Positions 33,094-41,580 of a stretch of DNA of 41,634 nt are shown here, in pieces. The stretch is taken from the NCBI GenBank assembly GCA_900551115.1, contig URUY01000029.1, positions 1 to 41,634 of the forward strand, written 5' to 3'. Below the pieces are notes generated by a model that had not been told where the DNA came from, made no database searches, and worked only from the letters and a program-made list of their open reading frames with translations. This DNA comes from an uncultured Lachnospiraceae bacterium (GTDB lineage Bacteria; Bacillota; Clostridia; Lachnospirales; Lachnospiraceae). Both the position numbers and the translations under genes were made by a program. The number at the start of each line of letters is the position of its first letter. Position 1 is the stretch's first letter.

Positions 33094-34371
33094 ATGAAAG
33101 TATTAATCGTAGGCGGCGGTGGCAGAGAACACGCAATAGCAGTCAGCATGAAGAAAAGCAAAAGGGTGGACAAGCTCTACTGTGTACCAGGCAATGCGGG
33201 TATTGCGCAGATAGCAGAGTGTGAACCGTCCATCGGCGTTATGGAATTTGATAAAATCATAGCTTATGCAAAAGAAAAGGCTGTGGACCTGGTATTCGTA
33301 GCACCGGATGACCCGCTTGTAGGTGGTTTGGTGGATGAACTGAAAAAAGCAGGACTTCGTACCTTCGGACCCGATAAAAAAGCGGCCATTTTGGAAGGAA
33401 GCAAGGCTTTTTCCAAGGATTTGATGAAAAAATACCATATTCCTACGGCAGCCTACGAAACCTTTGATAATCCTGAGGATGCACTTGCTTATCTGGAGAC
33501 GGCAAAAATGCCTATCGTGTTAAAGGCAGACGGTCTGGCATTGGGCAAAGGCGTGCTTATCTGCAATACACTGGAAGAAGCCAGGGCCGGTGTAAAAGAA
33601 ATCATGTTGGACAAGCATTTTGGCAGTGCCGGCAACCGTATGGTAGTAGAAGAATTTATGACCGGCAGGGAAGTTTCCGTGCTTTCCTTTGTAGACGGCA
33701 AAACCATTAAGACAATGACCTCGGCACAGGACCATAAGCGCGCCAAGGACGGAGATGAAGGATTGAATACAGGCGGTATGGGAAACTTTTCTCCCAGCCC
33801 GTTTTATACCAAAGAAGTAGATGATTTTTGTAAAGAATACATTTATCAGGCTACTGTGGACGCTATGGCGGCAGAGGGCAGAGAGTTTAAAGGCATTATT
33901 TTCTTTGGACTGATGCTGACGTCTGATGGTCCCAGAGTCCTGGAATACAATGCAAGATTCGGTGACCCGGAGGCGCAGGTGGTGCTTTGCAGGATGAAAA
34001 ACGACATCTGCGATGTAATTGATGCCTGTATAGACGGTACGCTTGATACGGTTGACCTTCAGTTTGAGGACAATGCGGCAGTCTGCGTAGTACTGGCATC
34101 TGACGGTTATCCCGTTTCTTACGAAAAAGGGTTTGAGATTACCGGACTTGATAAATTTGAAGGAAAAGAAGATTACTATTGTTTCCATGCAGGAAGCAAA
34201 TTTGATGATAAAGGCCGTATTGTGACAAACGGAGGCCGTGTACTGGGTATTACGGCAACAGGGGCTACTTTAAAGGAGGCCCGTGCAAAAGCCTATGAGG
34301 CAACGGAATGGGTGAATTTTGCTAACAAATATATGCGGCATGATATTGGAAAGGCAATAGACGAGGCGTAA
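33094..34371 (+). CDS. purD: Phosphoribosylamine-glycine ligase
   Basis: GAR synthetase, an ATP-grasp enzyme that joins glycine to phosphoribosylamine. The 425 residues begin 'MKVLIVGGGGREHAIA' and contain 'PIVLKADGLALGKGV', 'EEFMTGREVSVLSFVDG', 'NTGGMGNFSPSP' and 'NARFGDPEAQVVL', the known family order. It is the last purine gene of the cluster; purF, purL and purH are not in the window. The next gene starts 21 bases later and is probably co-transcribed. Confidence 0.97.
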   Translation: MKVLIVGGGGREHAIAVSMKKSKRVDKLYCVPGNAGIAQIAECEPSIGVMEFDKIIAYAKEKAVDLVFVAPDDPLVGGLVDELKKAGLRTFGPDKKAAILEGSKAFSKDLMKKYHIPTAAYETFDNPEDALAYLETAKMPIVLKADGLALGKGVLICNTLEEARAGVKEIMLDKHFGSAGNRMVVEEFMTGREVSVLSFVDGKTIKTMTSAQDHKRAKDGDEGLNTGGMGNFSPSPFYTKEVDDFCKEYIYQATVDAMAAEGREFKGIIFFGLMLTSDGPRVLEYNARFGDPEAQVVLCRMKNDICDVIDACIDGTLDTVDLQFEDNAAVCVVLASDGYPVSYEKGFEITGLDKFEGKEDYYCFHAGSKFDDKGRIVTNGGRVLGITATGATLKEARAKAYEATEWVNFANKYMRHDIGKAIDEA

Positions 34372-34392
34372 AGCATCTTAAGGCAGGTGTAT

Positions 34393-34854
34393 ATGAGAAG
34401 CGAAAGAGAATTGATGGAGCTGAATGAATATCACAGACCTAAAGTGTGTACGGTGTGCGGTGGTGTTATGGTATTTAAAGGAGTAGGCGAATATCAGTGC
34501 GAAGAGTGCAAAAGCCTGGATTATGACGATTATGGTAAAGTCCGGCTGTATATAGAAGGGCACAAGGGAGCTACGGCGTCTGAAATTGAAGCGGCAACCG
34601 GAGTAAAGCAACGGACAATCAGAAATATGTTAAAAGAAGGGAGACTGGAGGTTACTCCTGATTCTAAAGCGTTTCTGCATTGTGAGATATGTGGAAAAGC
34701 AATTCGGTACGGAAGGCTGTGTCAGGAATGCGAAGTAAGCTATCACAGACGTGAGGAAGAAAAGCAGCGCAAGCAGAGACAGATGGGAATACACGGCTTC
34801 AAAATCGGCAGAGAGGACGCAAGCGGGGAAAAGAGGTTTAAGCGGGAGCAGTAA
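34393..34854 (+). CDS. Zinc-ribbon plus helix-turn-helix protein (YvyF-like)
   Basis: A 153-residue protein. Residues about 19-40 form a zinc ribbon (CTVCGG...CEECKS), residues 50-80 a winged-helix-like segment ('HKGATASEIEAATGVKQRTIRNMLKEGRLEV'), and residues 95-120 a second Cys pair set (CEICGK...CQEC). A basic tail follows. The layout recalls the flagellar-operon protein YvyF/TIGR03826, a presumed regulator, but no flagellar genes are near. ATG 34393 was chosen over GTG 34387 for its spacing from AAGGCAGG. It is tightly linked to purD upstream, but any effect on purine genes is speculation. Confidence 0.82.
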   Translation: MRSERELMELNEYHRPKVCTVCGGVMVFKGVGEYQCEECKSLDYDDYGKVRLYIEGHKGATASEIEAATGVKQRTIRNMLKEGRLEVTPDSKAFLHCEICGKAIRYGRLCQECEVSYHRREEEKQRKQRQMGIHGFKIGREDASGEKRFKREQ

Positions 34855-34897
34855 AAATGCTGTCCGTTGGTACCTTGGGTACAGATTGGAGGATATT

Positions 34898-36523
34898 ATG
34901 GGATACATCGAAGAAAAAGGAAGGAAATGGATAATGCGTACGGGAACTGCCTTTGCAGGAATGCTTTGTGCGGTGGTGCTGGCGTTTTTTTCTGCCGGTG
35001 AAGTACAGGCGCAGGCAGAGGGAACGGTAACGGCTTCTTCTGCAAATATTCGTTCCAGTGCCGATACGGGCAGCACTGCGGTGGCAAGTGTGGTACAGGG
35101 CAATAAGCTGACGATTACGGAAGAGGTCACCGGTGCGGACGGACAGCTATGGTATAAAGTATTTGTGGATGCGGATTCTTTGGGGTATATCCGTGCAGAC
35201 CTGGTAAGCAAAGACGGTGGAAGCGTCACTACGACCACACCGGCTCCTGCTGCAAATACCGGAACAACTCTGAATACCAACGTAACCGTAAATACGGACG
35301 GTGTGGAAGCGGTACAGCCGGTGAGTGCTTCGGTTACGCAGGATCAGGTAAGGGTGAGAGCGGACAGCTCCACAAGCAGTGATATTGTAACGACAATAAA
35401 GACGGACGTGGTATTTACTGTACACGGCACAAAAACCGGAAGCGACAGCAAGGTGTGGTATCAGGTCAGCTTTATGGTGGACGGTACGGAAGTAAAAGGC
35501 TATATTCGTTCCGATTATGTTACACTGGACGGCGAACTTTTGCCTGTAACGGATACTACGACTGATAATACGGAAACACCTACAGAGCCGGTACCGGAAG
35601 AACCCGTTGCAGAAACGAAGAGCTATGAAACGGAAGAGAGAGACGGCGTATGGCATTTGGTGGATAATGTAACAAATCCCGATTCGCCTGTTTATTACCC
35701 TATTGCCCAGCTGATTTCCTCTGCGGAGCAGAATGCAGAGGAGCTTGTAAAGACGCAGAATAAGGTTTCCAGACAGACCGGCGTTATTGTAGTACTGGCT
35801 ATATTGCTTGTGGTGATGCTGCTTGGTATTACGCTGTTGATATTTAAAATAAAAGATATGATGGAAGAAGATGGCTTTGATTTTAAATCCTGTTTACCCG
35901 GATACAGAGCGCAGGGTGGGAACAGACAAAGACCGGCAAGGCCTTTGGGCAGTGCAGGACGTCAGCCGGTAGCAAGACCTAACGGTACACGGCCTACAGG
36001 CACAAGACCCACGGGAGCAGCGGGAAATAGACCCGGGGGAACAACAGCAAGACCCACGGGAGCAGCAGGAAATAGACCCGCCGGAACAGCAGGCACAAGA
36101 CCCGTGGGAACAACAGCAAGACCCACCGGCGCAGCGGGCGCAACAGGCACAAGACCTACCGGCGCAGCGGGAAATAGACCTGCCGGAACAGCAGGAGCAA
36201 GACCCACCGGAGCAGCGGGAAATAGACCTGCCGGAACAGCAGGAAATAGACCTGTGGGAACAGCAGGCAGACCCACGGGAGCAGCAGGAAATAGACCTGC
36301 AGGAGCAGCAGGAAATAGACCCACAGGAGCAGCAGGAGCAAGACCTGCCGGCGCAGCCGTTTCGGAAGAACGGCTGGAGAGACAGGCCAAAGCGCATGTA
36401 GAAGCCAGAAATCTGGAAAAAAATTCAGCGGATTCCCAGACATGGAAGTCTAAGAATTTTATGGCAGAGGATGATGAATTCGAGTTTGAATTTTTGAACT
36501 GGGACGGCGAAGAAGAAAAATAA
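34898..36523 (+). CDS. Membrane-anchored SH3b protein with a Gly/Ala/Pro repeat tail
   Basis: A 541-residue protein from ATG 34898, with TTGGAGG upstream. Residues 13-42 form a signal or first membrane segment ('GTAFAGMLCAVVLAFFSAGEVQAQA'). Two bacterial SH3 domains follow (about 43-103 with 'ASSANIRSSAD', and 146-215 with 'DQVRVRADSSTS'), expected outside. Residues 293-317 ('GVIVVLAILLVVMLLGI') span the membrane. The rest lies inside: a low-complexity stretch (about 350-490) with seven copies of RPTGAAG mixed with NRPAGTAG, then an acidic end 'EDDEFEFEFLNWD'. SH3b domains usually bind cell wall, so it may link the wall to cytoplasmic partners. It is the last gene before a terminator. Confidence 0.88.
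   Translation: MGYIEEKGRKWIMRTGTAFAGMLCAVVLAFFSAGEVQAQAEGTVTASSANIRSSADTGSTAVASVVQGNKLTITEEVTGADGQLWYKVFVDADSLGYIRADLVSKDGGSVTTTTPAPAANTGTTLNTNVTVNTDGVEAVQPVSASVTQDQVRVRADSSTSSDIVTTIKTDVVFTVHGTKTGSDSKVWYQVSFMVDGTEVKGYIRSDYVTLDGELLPVTDTTTDNTETPTEPVPEEPVAETKSYETEERDGVWHLVDNVTNPDSPVYYPIAQLISSAEQNAEELVKTQNKVSRQTGVIVVLAILLVVMLLGITLLIFKIKDMMEEDGFDFKSCLPGYRAQGGNRQRPARPLGSAGRQPVARPNGTRPTGTRPTGAAGNRPGGTTARPTGAAGNRPAGTAGTRPVGTTARPTGAAGATGTRPTGAAGNRPAGTAGARPTGAAGNRPAGTAGNRPVGTAGRPTGAAGNRPAGAAGNRPTGAAGARPAGAAVSEERLERQAKAHVEARNLEKNSADSQTWKSKNFMAEDDEFEFEFLNWDGEEEK
35985..36355 (+). repeat. Degenerate tandem repeat coding for RPTGAAG/NRPAGTAG units
   Basis: The stretch repeats short variants of ACCCACGGGAGCAGC and GGAAATAGACC many times, mostly in multiples of three bases, so unit number can change without breaking the frame. 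It lies inside the SH3b gene. Long open frames on the opposite strand here are by-products of the repeat. Confidence 0.9.
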
Positions 36524-36547
36524 GAAAACAGAATTGATAGGAATGGT

Positions 36548-36581
36548 ATTGCGGCAGATATCCGAAAGGGGCTGCCGCAAT
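36548..36581 (+). terminator. Strong hairpin terminator after the SH3b gene
   Basis: ATTGCGGCAG (36548-36557) pairs exactly with CTGCCGCAAT (36572-36581), followed by TTATATCT, a weak T-run. Confidence 0.7.
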
Positions 36582-36619
36582 TTATATCTAAAAATTCCGT
36601 GAATTTTAAGTGAAGTCGG

Positions 36620-36657
36620 TTGACACTCACCTTTTCCTGTTATAATATTTGTATAAC
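36620..36657 (+). promoter_or_regulatory. Promoter and palindrome of the GntR-clpC operon
   Basis: TTGACA (36620-36625) and TATAAT (36641-36646) are both perfect but only 15 bases apart. GTTATA (36639-36644) and TATAAC (36652-36657) form a 6-base inverted repeat over the -10, the expected kind of site for autorepression by the GntR protein. The short spacer suggests a promoter that needs help or is distorted by its regulator. Confidence 0.65.
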
Positions 36658-36680
36658 AATCGGGAAGGAGAGGCTGTGCC

Positions 36681-37058
36681 GTGATTATTGAGATAGATTT
36701 TAACAGTGATGAAGCGTTGTATTTACAGCTTCGCAATCAGATTATTTTGGGGATAGCTACTTCCCGTTTTCACGAAGGGGAACAGCTTCCTTCTGTGCGT
36801 CAGCTTGCAGACGCTATAGGCATCAATATGCATACGGTAAACAAAGCCTATACAGTATTGAAGCAGGAAGGATATGTCAAAGTAGACAGACGGCGCGGTG
36901 CAGTTATAGCAATAGACACCGACAGAATGCAGACTGTTGCAGAGCTGCGCCGGGAATTGCAGGTAATTCTTGCCAAAAGCAGCTGCAAGAATATTTCCAG
37001 AGAAGAAGTGCATGCTTTGATTGATGAAATATATGAGGATTATGGAGGACATTGCTGA
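36681..37058 (+). CDS. GntR-family regulator (YtrA type)
   Basis: A 125-residue protein with a GTG start at 36681. Residues 10-80 are the GntR winged helix ('ALYLQLRNQIILGIATSRFHEGEQLPSVRQLADAIGINMHTVNKAYTVLKQEGYV'-type order, split here as 'EGEQLPSVRQLAD' and 'NMHTVNKAYTVLKQ'). The short C-terminal helical part (about 45 residues) marks the YtrA subfamily, which has no large ligand domain. Its stop TGA (37056-37058) overlaps the ATG of clpC, so they are coupled. In most Firmicutes clpC follows ctsR, mcsA and mcsB; none of those is here. Regulation of clpC by this protein is inferred. Confidence 0.93.
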   Translation: MIIEIDFNSDEALYLQLRNQIILGIATSRFHEGEQLPSVRQLADAIGINMHTVNKAYTVLKQEGYVKVDRRRGAVIAIDTDRMQTVAELRRELQVILAKSSCKNISREEVHALIDEIYEDYGGHC

Positions 37059-39502
37059 TGCAGTCACAATTTACGGATAAGGCCAAAACGGCACTTTTGC
37101 TTGCGGAGAAAACAGCAAAGCGTCTCAGGCAGGGCTATGTGGGAACGGAGCATGTTCTGGTGGGACTGATGCAGGAAAAGACCGGAGTGGCGGCCAGGGT
37201 ATTATTCGATAACGGTGTAGATGAAAGACAGGTTATTGAAATGATACGGGACCTGATATCACTGGACGGACCGGTAGTGATAAAGGACAGAGAAACCTAT
37301 TCGCCAAGAGCCCTGAAGGTGTTGGAAGAAGCCCACAGACAGGCAGAACGCTTTTCTGAGAAGCTTACCGGTACAGAACACATTTTGATGGCATTGATTA
37401 AAGAAGGAGAAAATGTAGCGGTACGTCTTCTCAACACATTGGGGATTTCCACACAGAAAATATATATAGATATCCTGATAGCAATAGGCGAGGACGGCGG
37501 TCTTTATAAAGAAGATTTGGCGAAAAACAGAAACGGAAAGAAAAATACTTCCACGCTTGCACAATACAGCAGGGATTTGACGGCTATGGCAAAGGAAGGA
37601 AAGCTTGACCCCGTGATAGGCAGGGAAGAGGAAATCCAAAGAGTCATCCAGATACTCAGCAGGCGGACAAAGAACAATCCCTGTCTTATCGGAGAACCGG
37701 GCGTAGGCAAAACGGCAGTAGTAGAAGGGCTGGCACAGCGGATTGTATCCGGGGACGTACCCTTTACGGTAAGGAACAAGAGAGTGGTCACACTGGATTT
37801 ATCTGGTATGGTTGCGGGAAGCAAGTACCGCGGAGAGTTTGAAGAGCGGATAAAGAAGGTAATCAAAGAAGTGATAGAAGATGGTAATGTCGTTCTCTTT
37901 TTAGATGAGCTTCATACCATAATCGGAGCGGGCGGCGCAGAGGGCGCCATAGATGCTTCCAATATTTTAAAGCCTTCTCTGGCAAGAGGGGAAATTCAGC
38001 TGATTGGCGCCACCACTATTACGGAATACCGCAAATATGTGGAAAAAGACGCAGCACTGGAGAGACGATTCCAGCCGGTCAATGTGGAGGAGCCGGATGA
38101 GGCTGTGGCTATCCGGATTTTAGCGGGTATCAGCCATAAATATGAGGAACACCATAAGGTTACGATACTGCCTGAAGCCATAAAAGCGGCGGTAAAGCTT
38201 TCGGAACGTTATATTAACGACAGAAATCTGCCGGATAAGGCGATTGACCTGATAGATGAAGCGGCAGCGGCAGCAAGGCTTAAAGCCGGACGCATCCCGG
38301 AAAAGCAACAGGCTCTTGTTGCAGAAATAAAGAAAAGAGACGAGCAGATTGAACGCTCCATACGGATGGAGAATTTTGAACAGGCCGGTGAAATCAGGCG
38401 TGAGCAGGACGCATTAATCAAGAAGCTTGAACGTATGAAAAAACGGGAAAAAGAACAGGAAAATGACAGTGAATATGTAATCGGCGAAAATGAGATTGCG
38501 GAAGTGGTTTCTGTCTGGACGAAGATACCCGTAAAAAAACTGGCGGAAAAGGAAGGCGAAAAGCTGCTTAAGCTGGAATCCATTCTTCACAAAAGGGTTA
38601 TCGGGCAGGAGGAAGCGGTAAAAGCAGTAGCAAGAGCTATGCGCAGAGGCAGAATCGGATTAAAGGACCCTAACAGGCCAATTGGTTCCTTCCTGTTTTT
38701 AGGCCCTACGGGAGTAGGAAAAACAGAGCTGTCCAAGGCGCTGGCAGAGGCCATGTTCGGTTCGGAAAATGCCCTGATTCGTGTAGATATGTCAGAATAT
38801 ATGGAAGGGCACTCTGTATCCAAGATGATTGGTTCACCGCCTGGCTATGTAGGCTTTGAAGAAGGAGGGCAGCTCAGTGAAAAGATTCGCCGCAATCCCT
38901 ACTCCGTGGTGCTTTTCGATGAAATTGAAAAAGCACATCCCGATGTGTTCAACGTCCTTTTACAGGTTCTTGATGATGGTCATATTACAGATTCCAAGGG
39001 GCGGAAGGTAAGCTTTAAAAATACGGTTTTGATTATGACCTCCAATGCGGGGGCACAAAAAATTGTAGACCCGAAAAATCTGGGATTTGCCGCAGAAAGC
39101 AATGAAAAAAAGGATTACGAAAAGATGAAGACCGGCGTTATGGAGGAAGTCAAGAGAGTATTTAAACCGGAATTTATCAACCGTATAGACGATATTATCG
39201 TATTCCATCAGCTTACGAAGGATAATATGAAAGAAATTGTAACGCTCCTTTCGCAGAATCTTTCGCGTCGGTGCGAACAGCAGATGAACATTAAGCTGAA
39301 GCTTACGCCGGCTCTGAAAGAGCATCTGACGGAAAAGTATGCCGATATGAAAATGGGCGCAAGGCCCTTAAAGAGAGCGATACAGTCCGTTGTGGAGGAT
39401 GCGCTTGCAGAAGAAATCCTGCAGGGCAAGATTAAAACCGGAGACAGAGTGACCGCAGGCTACAGGGGAAATGCAGTGGATTTTCATGTGGCGGCAGACT
39501 AG
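37058..39502 (+). CDS. clpC: ClpC-type AAA+ unfoldase of the Clp protease
   Basis: An 814-residue Hsp100 ATPase that feeds proteins to ClpP. The N-domain (1-145) has two repeats ('YVGTEHVLVGLM', 'LTGTEHILMALI'). The first AAA domain has Walker A GEPGVGKT, 'LDLSGMVAGSKYRGEFEER' and 'VVLFLDELHTIIGAGGAEG'. A middle coiled coil (about 410-470) has 'RSIRMENFEQAGEIRREQ', shorter than in ClpB, as in ClpC. The second AAA domain has Walker A GPTGVGKTE and 'IGSPPGYVGFEEGGQL'; the LGF in 'KNLGFAAES' fits the ClpP-contact loop. ATG 37058 overlaps the GntR stop; a TTG in frame 6 bases earlier is less likely. Confidence 0.95.
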   Translation: MQSQFTDKAKTALLLAEKTAKRLRQGYVGTEHVLVGLMQEKTGVAARVLFDNGVDERQVIEMIRDLISLDGPVVIKDRETYSPRALKVLEEAHRQAERFSEKLTGTEHILMALIKEGENVAVRLLNTLGISTQKIYIDILIAIGEDGGLYKEDLAKNRNGKKNTSTLAQYSRDLTAMAKEGKLDPVIGREEEIQRVIQILSRRTKNNPCLIGEPGVGKTAVVEGLAQRIVSGDVPFTVRNKRVVTLDLSGMVAGSKYRGEFEERIKKVIKEVIEDGNVVLFLDELHTIIGAGGAEGAIDASNILKPSLARGEIQLIGATTITEYRKYVEKDAALERRFQPVNVEEPDEAVAIRILAGISHKYEEHHKVTILPEAIKAAVKLSERYINDRNLPDKAIDLIDEAAAAARLKAGRIPEKQQALVAEIKKRDEQIERSIRMENFEQAGEIRREQDALIKKLERMKKREKEQENDSEYVIGENEIAEVVSVWTKIPVKKLAEKEGEKLLKLESILHKRVIGQEEAVKAVARAMRRGRIGLKDPNRPIGSFLFLGPTGVGKTELSKALAEAMFGSENALIRVDMSEYMEGHSVSKMIGSPPGYVGFEEGGQLSEKIRRNPYSVVLFDEIEKAHPDVFNVLLQVLDDGHITDSKGRKVSFKNTVLIMTSNAGAQKIVDPKNLGFAAESNEKKDYEKMKTGVMEEVKRVFKPEFINRIDDIIVFHQLTKDNMKEIVTLLSQNLSRRCEQQMNIKLKLTPALKEHLTEKYADMKMGARPLKRAIQSVVEDALAEEILQGKIKTGDRVTAGYRGNAVDFHVAAD

Positions 39503-39563
39503 GGAGCTTTCGGGACAGTAAAAGGAAAGGCATCCGAAATTTGTGCCGGTTAGATTGAAGTTT

Positions 39564-39592
39564 TTGTGGAAAGTAAAGACGAGATATATTAT
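39564..39592 (+). promoter_or_regulatory. Promoter of the 39644-radA unit
   Basis: TTGTGG (39564-39569), 17 bases, TATTAT (39587-39592), with an alternative -10 TATACT overlapping at 39590. A short GGGC/GCCC hairpin lies in the leader before the AGGAGG ribosome site. Confidence 0.5.
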
Positions 39593-39643
39593 ACTATTAT
39601 CATATTTACAGGGCAGCAGCCCTTAACTTAGGAGGATACGCAA

Positions 39644-40057
39644 ATGGCAATCGTTGAAGAATTACTTCGTGCGGAAAAGGACGGAGCTATCAGCTTTGGA
39701 AATCACAAGCTGGCTCAGAAAACAAAACTGGAAAATTTTGAGCATGCCGGGGATTTATACAAGGTAAAGACCTGTCAGGAAATTACAAAGCTTGAGAAAA
39801 ACGGTATGTTTTTATATGAGTCCGTACCGGGGACCAGCGTACTTCATTTTCTTGAAACGGATAAAAGCGTAGAGTTTGTTGCAGAGGGAGATGAAGATGC
39901 ACAGCTGACCATCGGTCTGAAAGAGGATACGGAGTACGAAGTATTTGTTGGCGGCGCCAGCACAGGAAAGATGAGTACAGGGCTTGGCGGCAAGTTAAGT
40001 CTTAGTGTTGAACTGGAAACGGCGGGAGAAGTGCCGGTAAAGCTTGTACAGGGATAA
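39644..40057 (+). CDS. Small beta-rich protein between clpC and radA
   Basis: A 137-residue soluble protein with AGGAGG before ATG 39644. It has no signal peptide, Cys pairs or known enzyme motif except Cys in 'VKTCQEITKLEKNG'. Strand-rich segments 'VLHFLETDKSVEFVAEG', 'LTIGLKEDTEYEVFVGG' and 'LSLSVELETAGEVPVKL' alternate like a beta-sandwich. I do not recognise the family with certainty. It is joined to radA by a 3-base gap, so the two are co-translated. The context suggests a stress or repair link, which is inference. Confidence 0.85.
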   Translation: MAIVEELLRAEKDGAISFGNHKLAQKTKLENFEHAGDLYKVKTCQEITKLEKNGMFLYESVPGTSVLHFLETDKSVEFVAEGDEDAQLTIGLKEDTEYEVFVGGASTGKMSTGLGGKLSLSVELETAGEVPVKLVQG

Positions 40058-40060
40058 AGT

Positions 40061-41431
40061 ATGGTAAAAGCAAAAAAAAGCTGTTTTTTCTGTCAGAACT
40101 GCGGCTATGAATCACCGAAGTGGCTGGGGCAGTGTCCGGGGTGCAGGGAATGGAATACCTTTGCGGAAGAACTGGTGAACACTGCCTTATTGAAGAAAAA
40201 CGGCAGCAGAAATGACGGCACAGCACGGACTGCCCCCGCTGTGCTGTCTGAAATTGAAATGAAAGAAGAAGACAGGGTGCTTACGGGTATCGGAGAGCTT
40301 GACCGCGTGCTGGGCGGAGGGATTGTGGCAGGTTCCCTTACGCTTGTGGGAGGCGACCCGGGTATCGGCAAGTCCACACTGCTTTTGCAGGTGTGCCGCT
40401 TCCTTTCTTTGAACGGGCACAAGGTACTATATATATCCGGTGAGGAATCTTTAAAGCAGATTAAGATGAGAGCAGGGCGTATCGGCACCTTTAACGACAA
40501 TCTGCTTCTTTTTTGTGAAACAAATCTTGATATCATTGCGGAAACCATAAAAAAATACCAGCCGGCGGCAGTGATTATTGATTCGATTCAGACGATGTAC
40601 AATGAAAATGTTTCGGCGGCGCCGGGCAGCGTTTCTCAGGTGCGGGAATCCACGGGCGTTCTTTTGCAGCTTGCAAAGGGAATGGGCGTATCTGTTTTTA
40701 TTGTGGGGCATGTGACAAAAGAAGGAACGGTTGCCGGTCCCAGGGTATTAGAGCATATGGTGGATACCGTCCTTTATTTTGAAGGTGACAGGCATGCTTC
40801 TTACAGAATCCTGCGCGGGGTAAAGAACCGTTTTGGCTCAACCAATGAAATCGGTGTTTTTGAAATGCGTGAAGAGGGGCTTATGGAAGTGGAAAACCCT
40901 TCCGAGTATATGTTAAACGGCAGGCCAAAAGGTGCCTGCGGCTGTGTGGTGGCATGCTCTGTGGAGGGGACGCGCCCGCTGATGATAGAGATACAGGCAC
41001 TTGTCTGCCACAGCAATTTCGGGATTCCCCGCAGACAGGCTACCGGAACGGATTTTAATCGGGTAAACCTGCTGATGGCAGTCTTGGAAAAGCGTCTCGG
41101 TCTTCAGATGAGTGGCTGTGATGCCTATGTAAATATTGCAGGCGGCATGAAAATCCAGGAGCCGGCAGTGGATTTGGGAATGGTATTGGCCATTGTATCC
41201 AGCTTTAAAAACCGTTCCGTTGATGAGAAAACGGTAGTTTTCGGAGAGGTGGGCTTAAGCGGCGAAGTGCGTGCGGTGAGCATGGCGGAAAAGCGGGTTC
41301 AGGAAGCAAAGAAGCTGGGCTTTAGCACCTGTATCCTTCCGGCGGCTAATGCAGATATGCTGAAGGAAATAAAAGGAATCCGCATTATAGGCGTATCAAG
41401 CGTGCAGGATGCCATTGAGTATATCGGATAG
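40061..41431 (+). CDS. radA: DNA repair protein RadA
   Basis: A RecA-related ATPase that helps process recombination intermediates by driving branch migration. The 456 residues start with a zinc motif (CQNC at 11-14, CPGC at 25-28), then Walker A 'GGDPGIGKSTLLLQ', 'LYISGEES', 'VIIDSIQTMY', the RadA-specific KNRFG motif ('RGVKNRFGSTNEIGVFEM') and a Lon-like C-terminal domain ('GGMKIQEPAVDLGMVLAI', 'FGEVGLSGEVRAV'). Length and order are standard. The clpC-(small gene)-radA order matches the clpC-radA linkage known in many Firmicutes. Confidence 0.97.
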   Translation: MVKAKKSCFFCQNCGYESPKWLGQCPGCREWNTFAEELVNTALLKKNGSRNDGTARTAPAVLSEIEMKEEDRVLTGIGELDRVLGGGIVAGSLTLVGGDPGIGKSTLLLQVCRFLSLNGHKVLYISGEESLKQIKMRAGRIGTFNDNLLLFCETNLDIIAETIKKYQPAAVIIDSIQTMYNENVSAAPGSVSQVRESTGVLLQLAKGMGVSVFIVGHVTKEGTVAGPRVLEHMVDTVLYFEGDRHASYRILRGVKNRFGSTNEIGVFEMREEGLMEVENPSEYMLNGRPKGACGCVVACSVEGTRPLMIEIQALVCHSNFGIPRRQATGTDFNRVNLLMAVLEKRLGLQMSGCDAYVNIAGGMKIQEPAVDLGMVLAIVSSFKNRSVDEKTVVFGEVGLSGEVRAVSMAEKRVQEAKKLGFSTCILPAANADMLKEIKGIRIIGVSSVQDAIEYIG

Positions 41432-41494
41432 AAAAACGGATAGAAACTGTAATTGAAAAAATTAAAAAAATGCATGAAAAATTGTATTTTTTGC

Positions 41495-41524
41495 TTGCTT
41501 TGTATATGGTGTCTGTGTTATAAT
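41495..41524 (+). promoter_or_regulatory. Promoter of the tRNA-Trp gene
   Basis: TTGCTT (41495-41500), 18 bases, a perfect TATAAT (41519-41524), about 57 bases before the tRNA 5' end. Confidence 0.75.
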
Positions 41525-41528
41525 ACAA

Positions 41529-41572
41529 TTCGTTGGTGCGGTGTTTTTGAAAATCAAGACAGCACTGACGAA
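41529..41572 (+). other. Leader hairpin before tRNA-Trp
   Basis: TTCGT (41529-41533) pairs with ACGAA (41568-41572), and GTGC (36-39 of the 415xx block) with GCAC (62-65). It starts almost exactly at the expected transcription start and ends 8 bases before the tRNA. It would shield the precursor 5' end before RNase P cleavage; it could also be chance. Confidence 0.5.
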
Positions 41573-41580
41573 CATTGTTT

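Noticed and set aside
35980..36360. CRISPR-like array in the repeat region
   Set aside because: Units are short, coding, degenerate and not separated by unique spacers.
35894..36630. Minus-strand frames with Cys/Ser-rich or Ala/Pro-rich repeats
   Set aside because: They are mirror readings of the Gly/Ala/Pro tandem repeat inside the SH3b gene, whose + frame has a ribosome site, signal segment and domains.
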